Of a stretch of 64,000 bases of DNA, positions 1 to 7,337 are shown in pieces (the first letter of the stretch is position 1; each line of letters starts with the position of its first letter). Source of the DNA: Streptomyces sp. DSM 110735. GTDB taxonomy: Bacteria; Actinomycetota; Actinomycetes; Streptomycetales; Streptomycetaceae. The position numbers were made by a program, and so were the translations under genes. The DNA is taken from positions 248,001 to 312,000 of the forward strand of contig NZ_JACYHF010000004.1 of assembly GCF_016482685.1 (NCBI RefSeq), given 5' to 3'. The notes under the pieces are model-generated. The model had not been told where the DNA came from. It saw only the letters and a list, made by a program, of their open reading frames with translations, and ran no database searches.

Positions 1-84
1 GCCGAGGACCTGCTGCCCAGCCGTACGGCGACGACGGCCACGGCGGCGGAACCGGCGGCGGAGGAGACGCCGGTCGCGGCGTGA
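1..84 (+). CDS. 3' end of an upstream gene (partial)
   Basis: Reading from base 1, 27 codons end in TGA at 82-84. The peptide is an Ala/Thr/Glu/Pro-rich tail (ending EETPVAA) typical of disordered C-termini in Streptomyces proteins, so no family can be named. The strong hairpin starting 22 bases after the stop fits a real gene end. The frame could still be coincidental because so little of it is visible. Confidence 0.45.
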   Translation, partial: AEDLLPSRTATTATAAEPAAEETPVAA

Positions 85-106
85 CGACGCGCCTGTGAAC
101 GCACGT

Positions 107-136
107 GCCCCGGCGGGGACTTGATCCCGCCGGGGC
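107..136. terminator. Strong GC hairpin, likely bidirectional terminator
   Basis: An 11-bp perfect stem (GCCCCGGCGGG, 107-117, with CCCGCCGGGGC, 126-136) encloses an 8-base loop. It lies between the plus-strand gene ending at 84 and the minus-strand gene ending at 189, so it probably terminates both. There is no U-tract, as is usual in Streptomyces. Confidence 0.7.
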
Positions 137-188
137 GCGCGTACGCGCAGTGCCGGGCACTCCCACCGCGCAGTAGCGACCGCCGCCG

Positions 189-725
189 TCACGACATCCC
201 GGTGACCCAGCCGAACGGCACGGTGAAGCAGGCGACGCGCCGGGCGCCCACCGTGCCGGGGCGGTCCTGGATCACGACGGAGGCGGCCTCGTCGCGCCGG
301 AAGCCCCAGGTGTGCCGGACGCTCGCCGCGCCCGCGCCCCGGGAGTCGGTGTTGAAGCCGAGCCAGACCTCGTTGGCGGCGGTGGACCCCGCCTCGGCGT
401 CGTCGCGGTACCGGTCGCCCGCGTCAGCGCCGGTGGAACCGCAGGCGCGCCGGTGGACGTACGCCCCGTAGGTGTGGCCGGGTCGCAGTCCGCCGACCTT
501 CAGCTCCACGGTCGTGGCCGCGCCGGGTCCGGTGAGCTGGCGTACCCGGATCGTGCCGGCCGCCGGGACGAGCGTCTGGTCGTACGTCACCGCCGCCGAC
601 GGCACGAAGGCGGTCGGCGGCGCGAACCGGCCCGCCGCGTCGACGGTGTACCCGTCGGCGGCGGCAGGCGTCGCCGCCAGCACCACCACGGCCACGGCTC
701 CCGCCCACAGCCCAGCACCCACCAT
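189..725 (-). CDS. Secreted Cu/Zn superoxide dismutase-like protein, degenerate metal site
   Basis: The 178-residue protein starts with a signal peptide (about residues 1-24, ending near TPAAA). The ATG at 725 was chosen because GGCGAGGTGG lies just upstream. The body resembles the Cu/Zn SOD-like proteins common in Streptomyces: GLRPGHTYGAYVHRRACG matches the copper-loop region and a second Cys (RRVACFTV) near the C-terminus could form the family disulfide. Key metal ligands look altered. The first His of the usual HxH reads Tyr (AYVH), and the position usually occupied by the C-terminal His reads Gln (SVVIQ). It may therefore be a structural or copper-handling relative rather than an active dismutase. 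It is transcribed divergently from the YrhB-like gene at 911. The fold assignment is fairly secure; activity is doubtful. Confidence 0.72.
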   Translation of the reverse strand: MVGAGLWAGAVAVVVLAATPAAADGYTVDAAGRFAPPTAFVPSAAVTYDQTLVPAAGTIRVRQLTGPGAATTVELKVGGLRPGHTYGAYVHRRACGSTGADAGDRYRDDAEAGSTAANEVWLGFNTDSRGAGAASVRHTWGFRRDEAASVVIQDRPGTVGARRVACFTVPFGWVTGMS

Positions 726-910
726 CACGCCCACCTCGCCTTTTCCCGGCCCTGCCACCACGGCACCTCCACCGCGCGGGCCTCTCCCCGTTGGTACGAC
801 ACGACGGCGGGAGCGGCGCGCTGGACGCGCCGGGCGGGTGACGGGGTGGTCATCGGCGGGCTCCGGAAAATCAGGAGCCGAACCCGGAGCCCCTGCGGGA
901 AGCTGCACGC

Positions 911-1493
911 ATGATCGAACGGGACGCCGCGATCCGGGTCGTGGAAGAGCAGTTGGAGCGCGAGGACCGGCATGCAGGGGCCCTCGGCATCGACTCGACA
1001 CGCACGGTCGTGACCCGGGTCGAGGAACACGAGCTGGTGTGGATCGTCTTCTGGCAGTCCGAGGAGTTCGTCCGCACCCGGAACCCGGAACACATGCTGG
1101 TCGGGACAGGACCGTATCTGGTCGACCGCCTGGACGGAGGGCTGCACCGGATCGGTGTCGTCTCCGCCAGGACGGGAGAGTGGGAGGCCGACTACCGCGC
1201 CCGGATACGCGAGTTGCCAATGCGCACCGCGGTGGACGACCTGCACGACGAGATCCGGGCATCCGCCGCCTCGCACGGACGTCTGCATGCCGTACGGGCC
1301 CTGCGGCAGCGTCTGCCGGTGCTGGCGCCCGGGGACGCTCGCGTACGTGAGGGGTCTGCTGGACGGCGATGCCCCGGCGCGTCTCGTGGCCGTGGCCGTC
1401 CGGCGCCTTGTGGAGCCCGTCGTGCTCGGTGTGGAAAACCATTCGACCGGGCCCCCTCACCGAGTGACCCCCGCCTCCGTGACCCCGTCGTGA
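911..1493 (+). pseudogene. YrhB-domain (immunity-protein-35-like) gene with a frameshift
   Basis: From ATG 911 the frame encodes a typical YrhB-domain start (MIERDAAIRVVEEQLERE, then ELVWIVFWQSEEF and GPYLVDRLDGGLHRIGVVSA, ending near AVRALRQRLPVLAPG). After the GGGG run at 1331-1334 the expected continuation (LAYVRGLLDGDAPARLVAVA) is found in the +1 frame, ending at TGA 1491-1493. A single extra G in that run would explain the break. Without the correction the first frame reads on into the next gene and gives a false fusion. Family members are small cytoplasmic proteins of uncertain function, some annotated as toxin-immunity-like. It is either a recently broken gene or a sequencing error in a homopolymer. 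Confidence 0.7.
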
Positions 1494-1588
1494 ACATGCC
1501 GTGTCTGTCACTTGATCCTCTTGTGAACCATCCGTCACCCCGTCAGGCGTACGCTGTATGGCTGTCGTCGGGGGAGCGAGGAGTCGTG

Positions 1589-2215
1589 GTGCTGGAGAGT
1601 GTGGGGTCCCTGGCGGCCGGTCCCTGGATCTACGCCATGGTGGCCGTGTCGGTTCTGCTCGACGTGTTCGTCCCCGTGCTGCCCAGCGGAGTGCTCGTCA
1701 TCACGGCGGCCACGGCGGCGGCCGCCGGTACGGGCGCGGCGGCGGGCAGCGTGCCGCATGACGTGCCCGACACCGTCGTACTGATCATCTGCGCCGCCGT
1801 CGCCTCGGTCGCGGGCGACCTGGTCGCGTACCGCCTGGCCTGGCGCGGCGGCGCGCGCCTGGACCGCGCCATCGCCCGCTCCCGGCGCCTGACCAGCGCG
1901 CAGGAACGTCTCGGTGAGGCGCTCGCGCGGGGCGGCGGCGCGCTGGTGGTGCTGGCGCGGTTCGCCCCGGCGGGCCGCTCGGTCGTCTCCTTCTGCGCGG
2001 GCGCCGCCCATCGCCGCGCCCGCGACTTCCTCCCCTGGTCCGCCCTCGCGGGACTGTCCTGGGCGGGCTACAGCGTCGCCCTCGGCTACTACGGCGCCCG
2101 CTGGCTCGGCGCGACCTGGCTGGCGACGGGGGTGTCGGTGGCGGCGCTGTGCGCGGCGGGGTCGGGGGCGGCGTATCTGATGCGGCGGCGACCGGTGGAG
2201 CCGGTGGAGGGGTAG
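1589..2215 (+). CDS. DedA-family integral membrane protein
   Basis: This 208-residue protein starts at GTG 1589, five bases after GAGGAG (1578-1583); an in-frame GTG at 1586 is too close to that site. It opens with a hydrophobic segment (PWIYAMVAVSVLLDVFVPVLPSG) and contains the DedA/SNARE-associated signature region around ARFAPAGRSVVSFCAGA. Further hydrophobic helices lie near WSALAGLSWAGYSVALGY and the C-terminus. DedA proteins act in membrane homeostasis and lipid transport or flippase-like roles; the substrate here cannot be read from sequence. The same frame is open back to 911, but the upstream part belongs to the broken YrhB gene, so the long frame is not one protein. Confidence 0.82.
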   Translation: MLESVGSLAAGPWIYAMVAVSVLLDVFVPVLPSGVLVITAATAAAAGTGAAAGSVPHDVPDTVVLIICAAVASVAGDLVAYRLAWRGGARLDRAIARSRRLTSAQERLGEALARGGGALVVLARFAPAGRSVVSFCAGAAHRRARDFLPWSALAGLSWAGYSVALGYYGARWLGATWLATGVSVAALCAAGSGAAYLMRRRPVEPVEG

Positions 2216-2251
2216 GACCGGGAGCACACGGTTCCGGGCCGCTCCTCGCCC

Positions 2252-2485
2252 TCAGCCCGGCGCCGCCGTCTTCTTCTGCCCCCGTACCTCCAGGCTGTCC
2301 AGCAGTTCGGCGGTGGCCTCGGCGACCGCCGCGACCGCCCGGTCGAACGCCTCGCGGTTGTGCGCGGCGGGGGCGCGGAAGCCCGAGATCTTGCGTACGT
2401 ACTGCAGCGCGGCGGCATGGATGTCGTCCTCGGTGGCGTCACCGGGGAGTACGGGCGGGCGCAGCGTCTTGATACTCCGGCACAT
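2252..2485 (-). CDS. DUF2277 family protein
   Basis: The 77-residue protein opens with MCRSIKTLRPP, the hallmark of DUF2277. It continues with the conserved core (ALQYVRKISGFRAPAAHN, then AFDRAVAAVAEAT). It is small, soluble and of unknown function; the early Cys-Arg motif is nearly invariant in the family as I recall it. No clear Shine-Dalgarno precedes ATG 2485, so it may be leaderless. It converges with the DedA gene, 36 bases from its stop, and is divergent from the ketopantoate reductase-like gene. Confidence 0.85.
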   Translation of the reverse strand: MCRSIKTLRPPVLPGDATEDDIHAAALQYVRKISGFRAPAAHNREAFDRAVAAVAEATAELLDSLEVRGQKKTAAPG

Positions 2486-2615
2486 GGGTCAAGTGTGGCG
2501 CGGGGAGCCGGGGTTCGCCGTACGAACGGGCACTCCCCCTCTCCCCCGACCGCATGTCATGATCCTGCGCGGCGGCCACCGATTCCCGGGGCCGACCCAT
2601 GACAGGAGTCACCTC

Positions 2616-3521
2616 ATGACGATCAAGCCCACCATCGCCGTACTCGGTCCCGGCGGAGTCGGCGGACTGCTCGCCGCGCTGCTCTCCCGTTCCGGACACC
2701 GGGTGATCTGCCTGGCGCGCGAGAACACGGCGGAGTCGCTGCGCAAGGACGGAATCCAGGTGCGCAGCCACCAGTTCGGGGAGTTCACGGCGCCGGTGGA
2801 GGCGGACACCGAGCTGCGCGAGCCGGTGGCGGCGTGTCTGGTCGCCGTCAAGCGGACGGCCCTGGACGCGGCACTGTCCCGGGTCCCGGCGGAGACGCTG
2901 GACAACGCCCTGCTCGTACCGTTCCTGAACGGCGTCGAGCACCCGGCGACCTTGCGCGCCCGCTACGACTCCGCCCAGGTGGCTCCGGCCGCGATCCGGG
3001 TGGAATCGACGCGGGTCTCGGCGGACCCGGTGGTGATCGAGCAGGGCAGCCCGTTCGTGGAGGTGGACCTCGCGAGCGCGACGGCACCCCGGGACCGCCT
3101 CGACGCGCTCGCCGCCGCGCTCACCGCCTCGGGCGTGACGACCCGGGTGACCGGGGACGAGACGGCGACGCTCTGGACCAAGCTTGCCTTCCTCGCCCCG
3201 TTCGCCCTGCTCACCACGCGGTACGCCGCCCCGCTGGACGTGGTGCTCGAACGGCACCGTACGGAACTGGAGGCGCTGGTGGCGGAGACGGCTGCCGTCG
3301 GTCGGGCGTGCGGCGCCCCGACGGACGCGGAGCGGCTGCTCGCCCGCTACGACGCCTTCCTGCCCGGCACGAAGTCCTCGATGCAGCGGGACGCGGAGGA
3401 GGGACGACCGCTGGAGCTGGACGCGATCGGCGGGGCGCTGCTGCGGGCGGCGGAGGCGCGGGGAGTGGCGGTGCCGGTGGCGACGCGGGTGGTGGAGGAG
3501 TTGCGGGCGGCGGGGTACTGA
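2616..3521 (+). CDS. Ketopantoate reductase family (ApbA/PanE-like) oxidoreductase
   Basis: The 301-residue protein starts at ATG 2616 after GACAGGAGTC. Its N-terminus carries the Rossmann nucleotide loop IAVLGPGGVGGLLAALLSR, which binds NADPH in this family. The C-terminal helical domain includes the conserved Lys/Asn region (LWTKLAFLAPFALLT) and a GTKSSMQRDAEEGRPLELD stretch, the usual substrate-side signature with the conserved Glu. Members reduce 2-dehydropantoate to pantoate in coenzyme A synthesis, but Streptomyces genomes hold several paralogues with other substrates. No other pantothenate genes are nearby, so the specific panE role is not asserted. Confidence 0.85.
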   Translation: MTIKPTIAVLGPGGVGGLLAALLSRSGHRVICLARENTAESLRKDGIQVRSHQFGEFTAPVEADTELREPVAACLVAVKRTALDAALSRVPAETLDNALLVPFLNGVEHPATLRARYDSAQVAPAAIRVESTRVSADPVVIEQGSPFVEVDLASATAPRDRLDALAAALTASGVTTRVTGDETATLWTKLAFLAPFALLTTRYAAPLDVVLERHRTELEALVAETAAVGRACGAPTDAERLLARYDAFLPGTKSSMQRDAEEGRPLELDAIGGALLRAAEARGVAVPVATRVVEELRAAGY

Positions 3522-3641
3522 GGGCGGGGCGCGGGGTTTTCGAGACTCGGGGCGTCAACTCGGCCACCTCCGGAACACTCGTTCGACTGAACTGGCCGTG
3601 CGAACGCGCGGTACGGATTCGAACAGGCGTACCATTGCCGC

Positions 3642-3977
3642 GTGGCTACGACCCCCGAATTCCCCAGTGACCTCCTCGCCGGGCAGGCGGAGCTGCACCA
3701 GGTCCGGGCCGAGCTGTCGGCCCTGCTCAAGCGGCTCCCCTGGTCGGTGGAGCCGTTGGACGGCTTCAGCGACGACCTCGGCTGGCGCAAGATCGAACGC
3801 CCCGCCTCCCCCGGCTGGACCCCCGACGAACAGGCGGAAGTGGAAAAGCTCCGCCGCCGCGAGCACGAACTCGCGGTGTTCGTCAGCGGCCACCGCTTCT
3901 GGTCCGAGATAACCGCGGCGGACCGGGTGGACGCCCGCTCGAAGCTGAAGCACGCGGAGGAGCAGCCGCCTGCCTGA
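3642..3977 (+). CDS. Conserved hypothetical protein (111 aa)
   Basis: This small soluble protein, starting MATTPEFPSDLLAGQAE, is acidic and probably helical. It has Trp-rich positions (LPWSVEPLDGF, DLGWRKIE, GWTPDEQAEVEKLR). The family was not recognised. The GTG at 3642 has no Shine-Dalgarno. A TACCAT hexamer sits at 3630-3635, six bases upstream, where a -10 box would lie for a leaderless message starting at the GTG. The gene stands alone between the reductase and a HAD phosphatase, on the same strand as both. Confidence 0.7.
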   Translation: MATTPEFPSDLLAGQAELHQVRAELSALLKRLPWSVEPLDGFSDDLGWRKIERPASPGWTPDEQAEVEKLRRREHELAVFVSGHRFWSEITAADRVDARSKLKHAEEQPPA

Positions 3978-3997
3978 CGGGCGGGCGGACGGTTCGC

Positions 3998-4028
3998 GGG
4001 GTGCGGGGTGCGGGGTGCGGGGTGCGGG
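3998..4028. repeat. Tandem repeat of GGGGTGC, four perfect copies
   Basis: Four perfect copies of the 7-mer GGGGTGC run from 3998 to 4025, followed by GGG. They lie in the 114-base gap between the 111-aa gene and the HAD gene. Such arrays vary by slippage; no function is evident. Confidence 0.9.
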
Positions 4029-4091
4029 CCCACGCTGCCCCACCCCGCGAACCCGCTCCACCGGACGACGACCGCTGGATACGCTGCCCCC

Positions 4092-4763
4092 ATGATTCGC
4101 GCTGTGATCTTCGACGTGGGCGAGTGCCTGGTGGACGAGACCACCGAGTACGGCACCTGGGCCGACTGGCTAGGCGTTCCCCGCCACACCTTTGCCGCGA
4201 TGTTCGGTGCTGTCATCGCCCAAGGCCGGGACTACCGCGAGGTGTTCCAGGAGTTCCGACCTGGCTTCGACCTCTACGAGGAGCGCGAGCGCCGCGCGGC
4301 TGCAGGCAAGCCGGAGCACTTCGACGAGGATGACCTCTACCCGGACGTCCGCGACGCGCTTGCTGCCCTCCGCGCTGACGGCCTGTGGCTCGGCATCGCC
4401 GGGAACCAGACGACTCGGGCCGGGAAGATCCTGCGCGAGCTGTTCACGCCGAACGTCGACCTGATCGGCACGAGCGACGACTGGGGCGCCTCGAAGCCCG
4501 ACCGCGCCTTCTTCGACCGCGTCGCCGAGGTCGTCCCCGCCGAGCCCGACGAGATGCTCTACGTCGGCGACCGCGTCGACAACGACATCGCGCCCGCCCG
4601 CGCGGCCAGGATACACACCGCGCTCGTACGGCGCGGCCCGTGGGCGACGATCCAGTGGGACACCGAGGACGCGAAGGGGCTGCCGACCTTCCGGGTGGAG
4701 AGCCTCCTCGAACTGTCGCCGTTGATCAGGGATTTCAACGAGCGAGAGCACTCACCGTCGTAG
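4092..4763 (+). CDS. HAD-superfamily hydrolase
   Basis: The 223-residue protein has HAD motif I as FDVGECLVDE: the nucleophile Asp8 is present, but the second Asp of the usual DxD is Gly, as in several YihX/epoxide-hydrolase-like HADs. Motif III is the Lys of GASKPDRAFF and motif IV is LYVGDRVDNDI. An alpha-helical cap lies between motifs I and II. It is probably a cytoplasmic phosphatase or dehalogenase-like enzyme of unknown substrate. Its stop overlaps the 3' end of the convergent XRE gene by 29 bases, and this pair marks the left edge of the accessory block near the tRNA. Confidence 0.82.
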   Translation: MIRAVIFDVGECLVDETTEYGTWADWLGVPRHTFAAMFGAVIAQGRDYREVFQEFRPGFDLYEERERRAAAGKPEHFDEDDLYPDVRDALAALRADGLWLGIAGNQTTRAGKILRELFTPNVDLIGTSDDWGASKPDRAFFDRVAEVVPAEPDEMLYVGDRVDNDIAPARAARIHTALVRRGPWATIQWDTEDAKGLPTFRVESLLELSPLIRDFNEREHSPS

Positions 4764-5952
4764 CCCAGCCGTACAGCCGGTCGTCCAGTTCGCGGACGCA
4801 CCGCTCGTGCTGGTGCGGGGCGAGCGCCCGCCGCACGTCCCGCACCCGCTCCATGCCCGTCGCGTACCAGGTCCGCTCCAGCACCTCGAGTGCGCGGACC
4901 GCGTACCCGCACGCGGCCTCGGGCTCCCCGGCCGCAGCCTCAACGGCGGCCAGGTCGCCGAGGATGACCGTGGTCTGCTTCTCCTCGCTCGGGTCAAGCT
5001 CCTCGAGGACCTGGAGGAGCGTGGTCCGGGCCTGCGGCAGGTGTCCGGCCTTGAGCTGGACGTTGCCCTTGAACGCGGCGAGGCGGATTGGGTTGAACCA
5101 GTCGAGCCACTCCGGGGGCTCGTACTCACCGCCGCGCGCGAAGACGTCCTCCGCGTGCCCGATCAGGTGCAGCGCCGTCCGGGTGTGCCCGCAACGGGTC
5201 TCACACTCGGCCTCGACGGCGTCCAGCCACGCCAACAGCTCGGGCGAGGCCGGACCCCGGCGGGCATAAGTCCGGGCCGCCGTCATCCGCTCGACGGCCG
5301 CGTCTCGTTCGCCCGTCCAGGCCGGGATGAACGCGGTGTGCGCCAGGATCGCGCTGCCCAACAGGGCGTCGTCGGCTTCGCCGGCGGCCTGGAGTGCGCG
5401 GAGCAAGGTGTGCGCGGCGCGGTCAGGCTCGCGCATGTCGAAGAACTCGATCCTCCCGGCCAACAGGAGCGTCTCCGCGAGCGCGGCCGCGACCCGCGCC
5501 CGCGTCTGCCCGTGCGTCTCCGGTAGCAGTGCGCAGCCCAGCGTGGCGTGCGCGACGGCGGCCGGGTGCAGGGCGGCGGGGGCGACCGACCAGTACAGCC
5601 GCCGGTGGGAGCGGGTGACGGCCTCGTAGTCGGCGGCGGCCGTCGCGGGCTGTACGGCTACCGCCTGCGAGGGCACGGCGGCCAGACCCGCCGCCGTGGC
5701 TGTGGCGGCCAGCACCGTGCGGCGGGCCGGGACCGCGCCCGACGGCGTGAATCCGAGCGCTTCGAGATCCTGACCCAGGAGACGAACGAGCGCCTGCCCC
5801 TGTTCTGCCTGAGGCCATGGCGGGGTGGCGGACTCCCACCGGCGTACCTGCCGGACTCCGACACCGAGCGCGTCGGCGAGGTTTTGCTGCGCGGGATATC
5901 CGGCGGCGATCCGCGCTGCCTTCAGTCGTGGGTTGCCTGGGGGCGTGGACAC
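4735..5952 (-). CDS. XRE-family transcriptional regulator with TPR-like C-terminal region
   Basis: The 405-residue protein has an N-terminal helix-turn-helix (NPRLKAARIAAG, then ALGVGVRQVRRWES) and a short linker with an Ala-rich segment (RRTVLAATATAAGLAAV). A long helical region with repeated Leu/Ala-rich pairs follows, resembling TPR arrays seen in Streptomyces peptide-sensing or pleiotropic regulators. GTG 5952 was chosen because AGGGAGGT lies eight bases upstream; an ATG at 5979 lies upstream of that site. It is divergent from the four-gene operon beginning at 6143, 190 bases away, which makes that operon its most likely target. The ligand is unknown. Confidence 0.85.
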   Translation of the reverse strand: MSTPPGNPRLKAARIAAGYPAQQNLADALGVGVRQVRRWESATPPWPQAEQGQALVRLLGQDLEALGFTPSGAVPARRTVLAATATAAGLAAVPSQAVAVQPATAAADYEAVTRSHRRLYWSVAPAALHPAAVAHATLGCALLPETHGQTRARVAAALAETLLLAGRIEFFDMREPDRAAHTLLRALQAAGEADDALLGSAILAHTAFIPAWTGERDAAVERMTAARTYARRGPASPELLAWLDAVEAECETRCGHTRTALHLIGHAEDVFARGGEYEPPEWLDWFNPIRLAAFKGNVQLKAGHLPQARTTLLQVLEELDPSEEKQTTVILGDLAAVEAAAGEPEAACGYAVRALEVLERTWYATGMERVRDVRRALAPHQHERCVRELDDRLYGWATTVSALAR

Positions 5953-6142
5953 TCGGATGACCTCCCTGGAGCTGAGCACTGCGGTAAGTGTCCCGCCGGG
6001 TCCTCTTGATGGCTAGTCACTACCTGTTCGGGGGACCGAAAGTCCGCTTCAAGGCGCATAAAAGACCTCTGTAAGCCCTCGGTTCGGCGTTGGGTAAGGG
6101 CCACGCTTGTACGCACCGAAGCCCGTGACTCCAGGAGCCGCG

Positions 6143-6541
6143 ATGCCCAGTACAACGCGCTTACCGTCCGCCTCTGGAACGCAGCTCCTCGAGGCCGGCC
6201 ACGATTGGGACGCGATCCGAGTGCCCCGCGATGTCGGGCTAGCGGCCCTGGCCATCCTGGGCAGCCGCTGCGGCGCCGTCCTCGAAGACCCCCTGTCTAC
6301 CGCAGGCGTCCTGTACTTCTTCATGCCCGTCGGGTCCGCCGAGACCTGGAACGTGGAGAACACCCGCGCGCTCAGCACCAACTCCTCCGTGGCCATTCCC
6401 CCCATACGCCGAACAGCGGGACCTGGTCCACGCTGGCGGATCTGTCCGGACGAGGACAACTGGCTCACCGACCCCGCCGCCTTGGAGGCCGCGATCGGCG
6501 ACGCATTCGAGAACCTCTTCAGTGAGGAGCGGGCCGGATGA
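6143..6541 (+). CDS. Uncharacterised actinobacterial protein, paralogue of the next gene
   Basis: This 132-residue soluble protein starts at ATG 6143 after AGGAG (6133-6137). It shares a pattern with its downstream neighbour: WDxxRxPRxxG, then a Gly-rich turn, GVxxxxPxGSAxxW, and a C-terminal acidic helix after a DNWLTDP-like turn. No family with a known function was recognised. The stop overlaps the next start (ATGA), so the two are translationally coupled. It is the first gene of the operon facing the XRE regulator. Confidence 0.75.
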   Translation: MPSTTRLPSASGTQLLEAGHDWDAIRVPRDVGLAALAILGSRCGAVLEDPLSTAGVLYFFMPVGSAETWNVENTRALSTNSSVAIPPIRRTAGPGPRWRICPDEDNWLTDPAALEAAIGDAFENLFSEERAG

Positions 6542-7026
6542 CCTCGGGAGCAGCAAACCGCAGCACCGCCAGCCCCTCGCCCAGCGCTCACTACGTCGGG
6601 CTGGGACTTCGTCACACGGATGCGCTCCTGGCCTTCGCCCTCGCCGCCTGGCGCCGAGGCGATCTCGCCGAGATTCCCGTCGGCAGCGCGTGGGACGTCG
6701 TACGCCTGCCGCGCGCGCTCGGCTGGAAGGCCGTGGGCATCCTCCAGCAGCAGGGCATCACCGTCGGCCCCGCGCAGCACACCCCCGACGGCGTCGAGGT
6801 CCTCGTACCCCTCGGCTCGGCCGCCGCCTGGGAGTTGCCCGACGCCGAGGTCCTCGCCCCCGGGTCAACGGTGTGCGTGCCGCACCCGTCCACCGTGGCC
6901 CCCCACACGCAGCGCGCGCACTCCTGGATCGTCCCGCCGCACGGCGACGTCCTCACCGACGCCGACATGCTGCACGAGGCGTACGCCGCGGCGCTCGCTG
7001 CTTCGCACATGGACGCCGTCCGGTGA
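6538..7026 (+). CDS. Uncharacterised actinobacterial protein, paralogue of the previous gene
   Basis: The 162-residue product has an extra N-terminal region (about residues 1-50), then WDVVRLPRALGWKAVGIL and DGVEVLVPLGSAAAWELP. These align with the preceding gene and suggest tandem duplication followed by divergence. The ATG overlaps the upstream TGA by 4 nt and its own TGA overlaps the next GTG by 4 nt. There is no signal peptide or membrane helix. Function is unknown. Strict coupling suggests the paralogues are made in a fixed ratio, perhaps as partners; that is inference. Confidence 0.75.
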   Translation: MTSGAANRSTASPSPSAHYVGLGLRHTDALLAFALAAWRRGDLAEIPVGSAWDVVRLPRALGWKAVGILQQQGITVGPAQHTPDGVEVLVPLGSAAAWELPDAEVLAPGSTVCVPHPSTVAPHTQRAHSWIVPPHGDVLTDADMLHEAYAAALAASHMDAVR

Positions 7027-7337
7027 CGGCCGCACCCGCTGCCACCACGCAGCCCGACCCGGTCGCGGCGGCCCTCAAGGAGTCCTACGGCAGCGTCCGG
7101 TTCCTGAGCCGCGAATGCATTGCCGAACACGACGCTGTACTGCGGGCCGAGATAAGGCGGCTGTCACCGATCGCCCGGAGCATGGCCGAGGACAAGCCCC
7201 ACCGGTCGCGAGACTGGTACGCCCTCGTCAACGCGGCTGATCTGGCCGACGATGCCCTGCAGTTCGGCGTCTGCGAGTCACACCTCGCGGTACTGGCCGA
7301 CGCCGTCCTCGAGCTGCGAGAGGTGATCGCGGCATGA
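7023..7337 (+). CDS. Small helical protein of a coupled operon
   Basis: This 104-residue, probably all-helical protein (LKESYGSVRFLSRECIAEHD, then ADLADDALQFGVCESHLAVL) has no recognised family. GTG 7023 overlaps the previous TGA (GTGA), and its TGA overlaps the next ATG (ATGA). It sits between the paralogue pair and a Cys-rich protein. It could be an adaptor or helical bundle, but nothing in the sequence fixes a role. Confidence 0.7.
   Translation: MTAAPAATTQPDPVAAALKESYGSVRFLSRECIAEHDAVLRAEIRRLSPIARSMAEDKPHRSRDWYALVNAADLADDALQFGVCESHLAVLADAVLELREVIAA

Noticed and set aside
911..2215. A single 434-codon plus-strand frame joining a YrhB domain to a DedA protein.
   Set aside because: The YrhB C-terminus lies in another frame after 1334, and the DedA part has its own GTG with GAGGAG. 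The join is a by-product of a frameshift.
3480..3571. A tRNA-Ser-like pattern on the minus strand: GGAGGTGGCCGAGT and GTCTCGAAAACC in the right order.
   Set aside because: The anticodon stem pairs at only three of five positions, no T-arm follows, and the 3' part lies in the reductase coding sequence. Likely coincidence in GC-rich DNA.
3600..3640. A T-arm-like sequence on the minus strand (GTTCGAATCC).
   Set aside because: It has no matching acceptor or D-arm in the correct order and lies in a promoter-like position for the gene at 3642.
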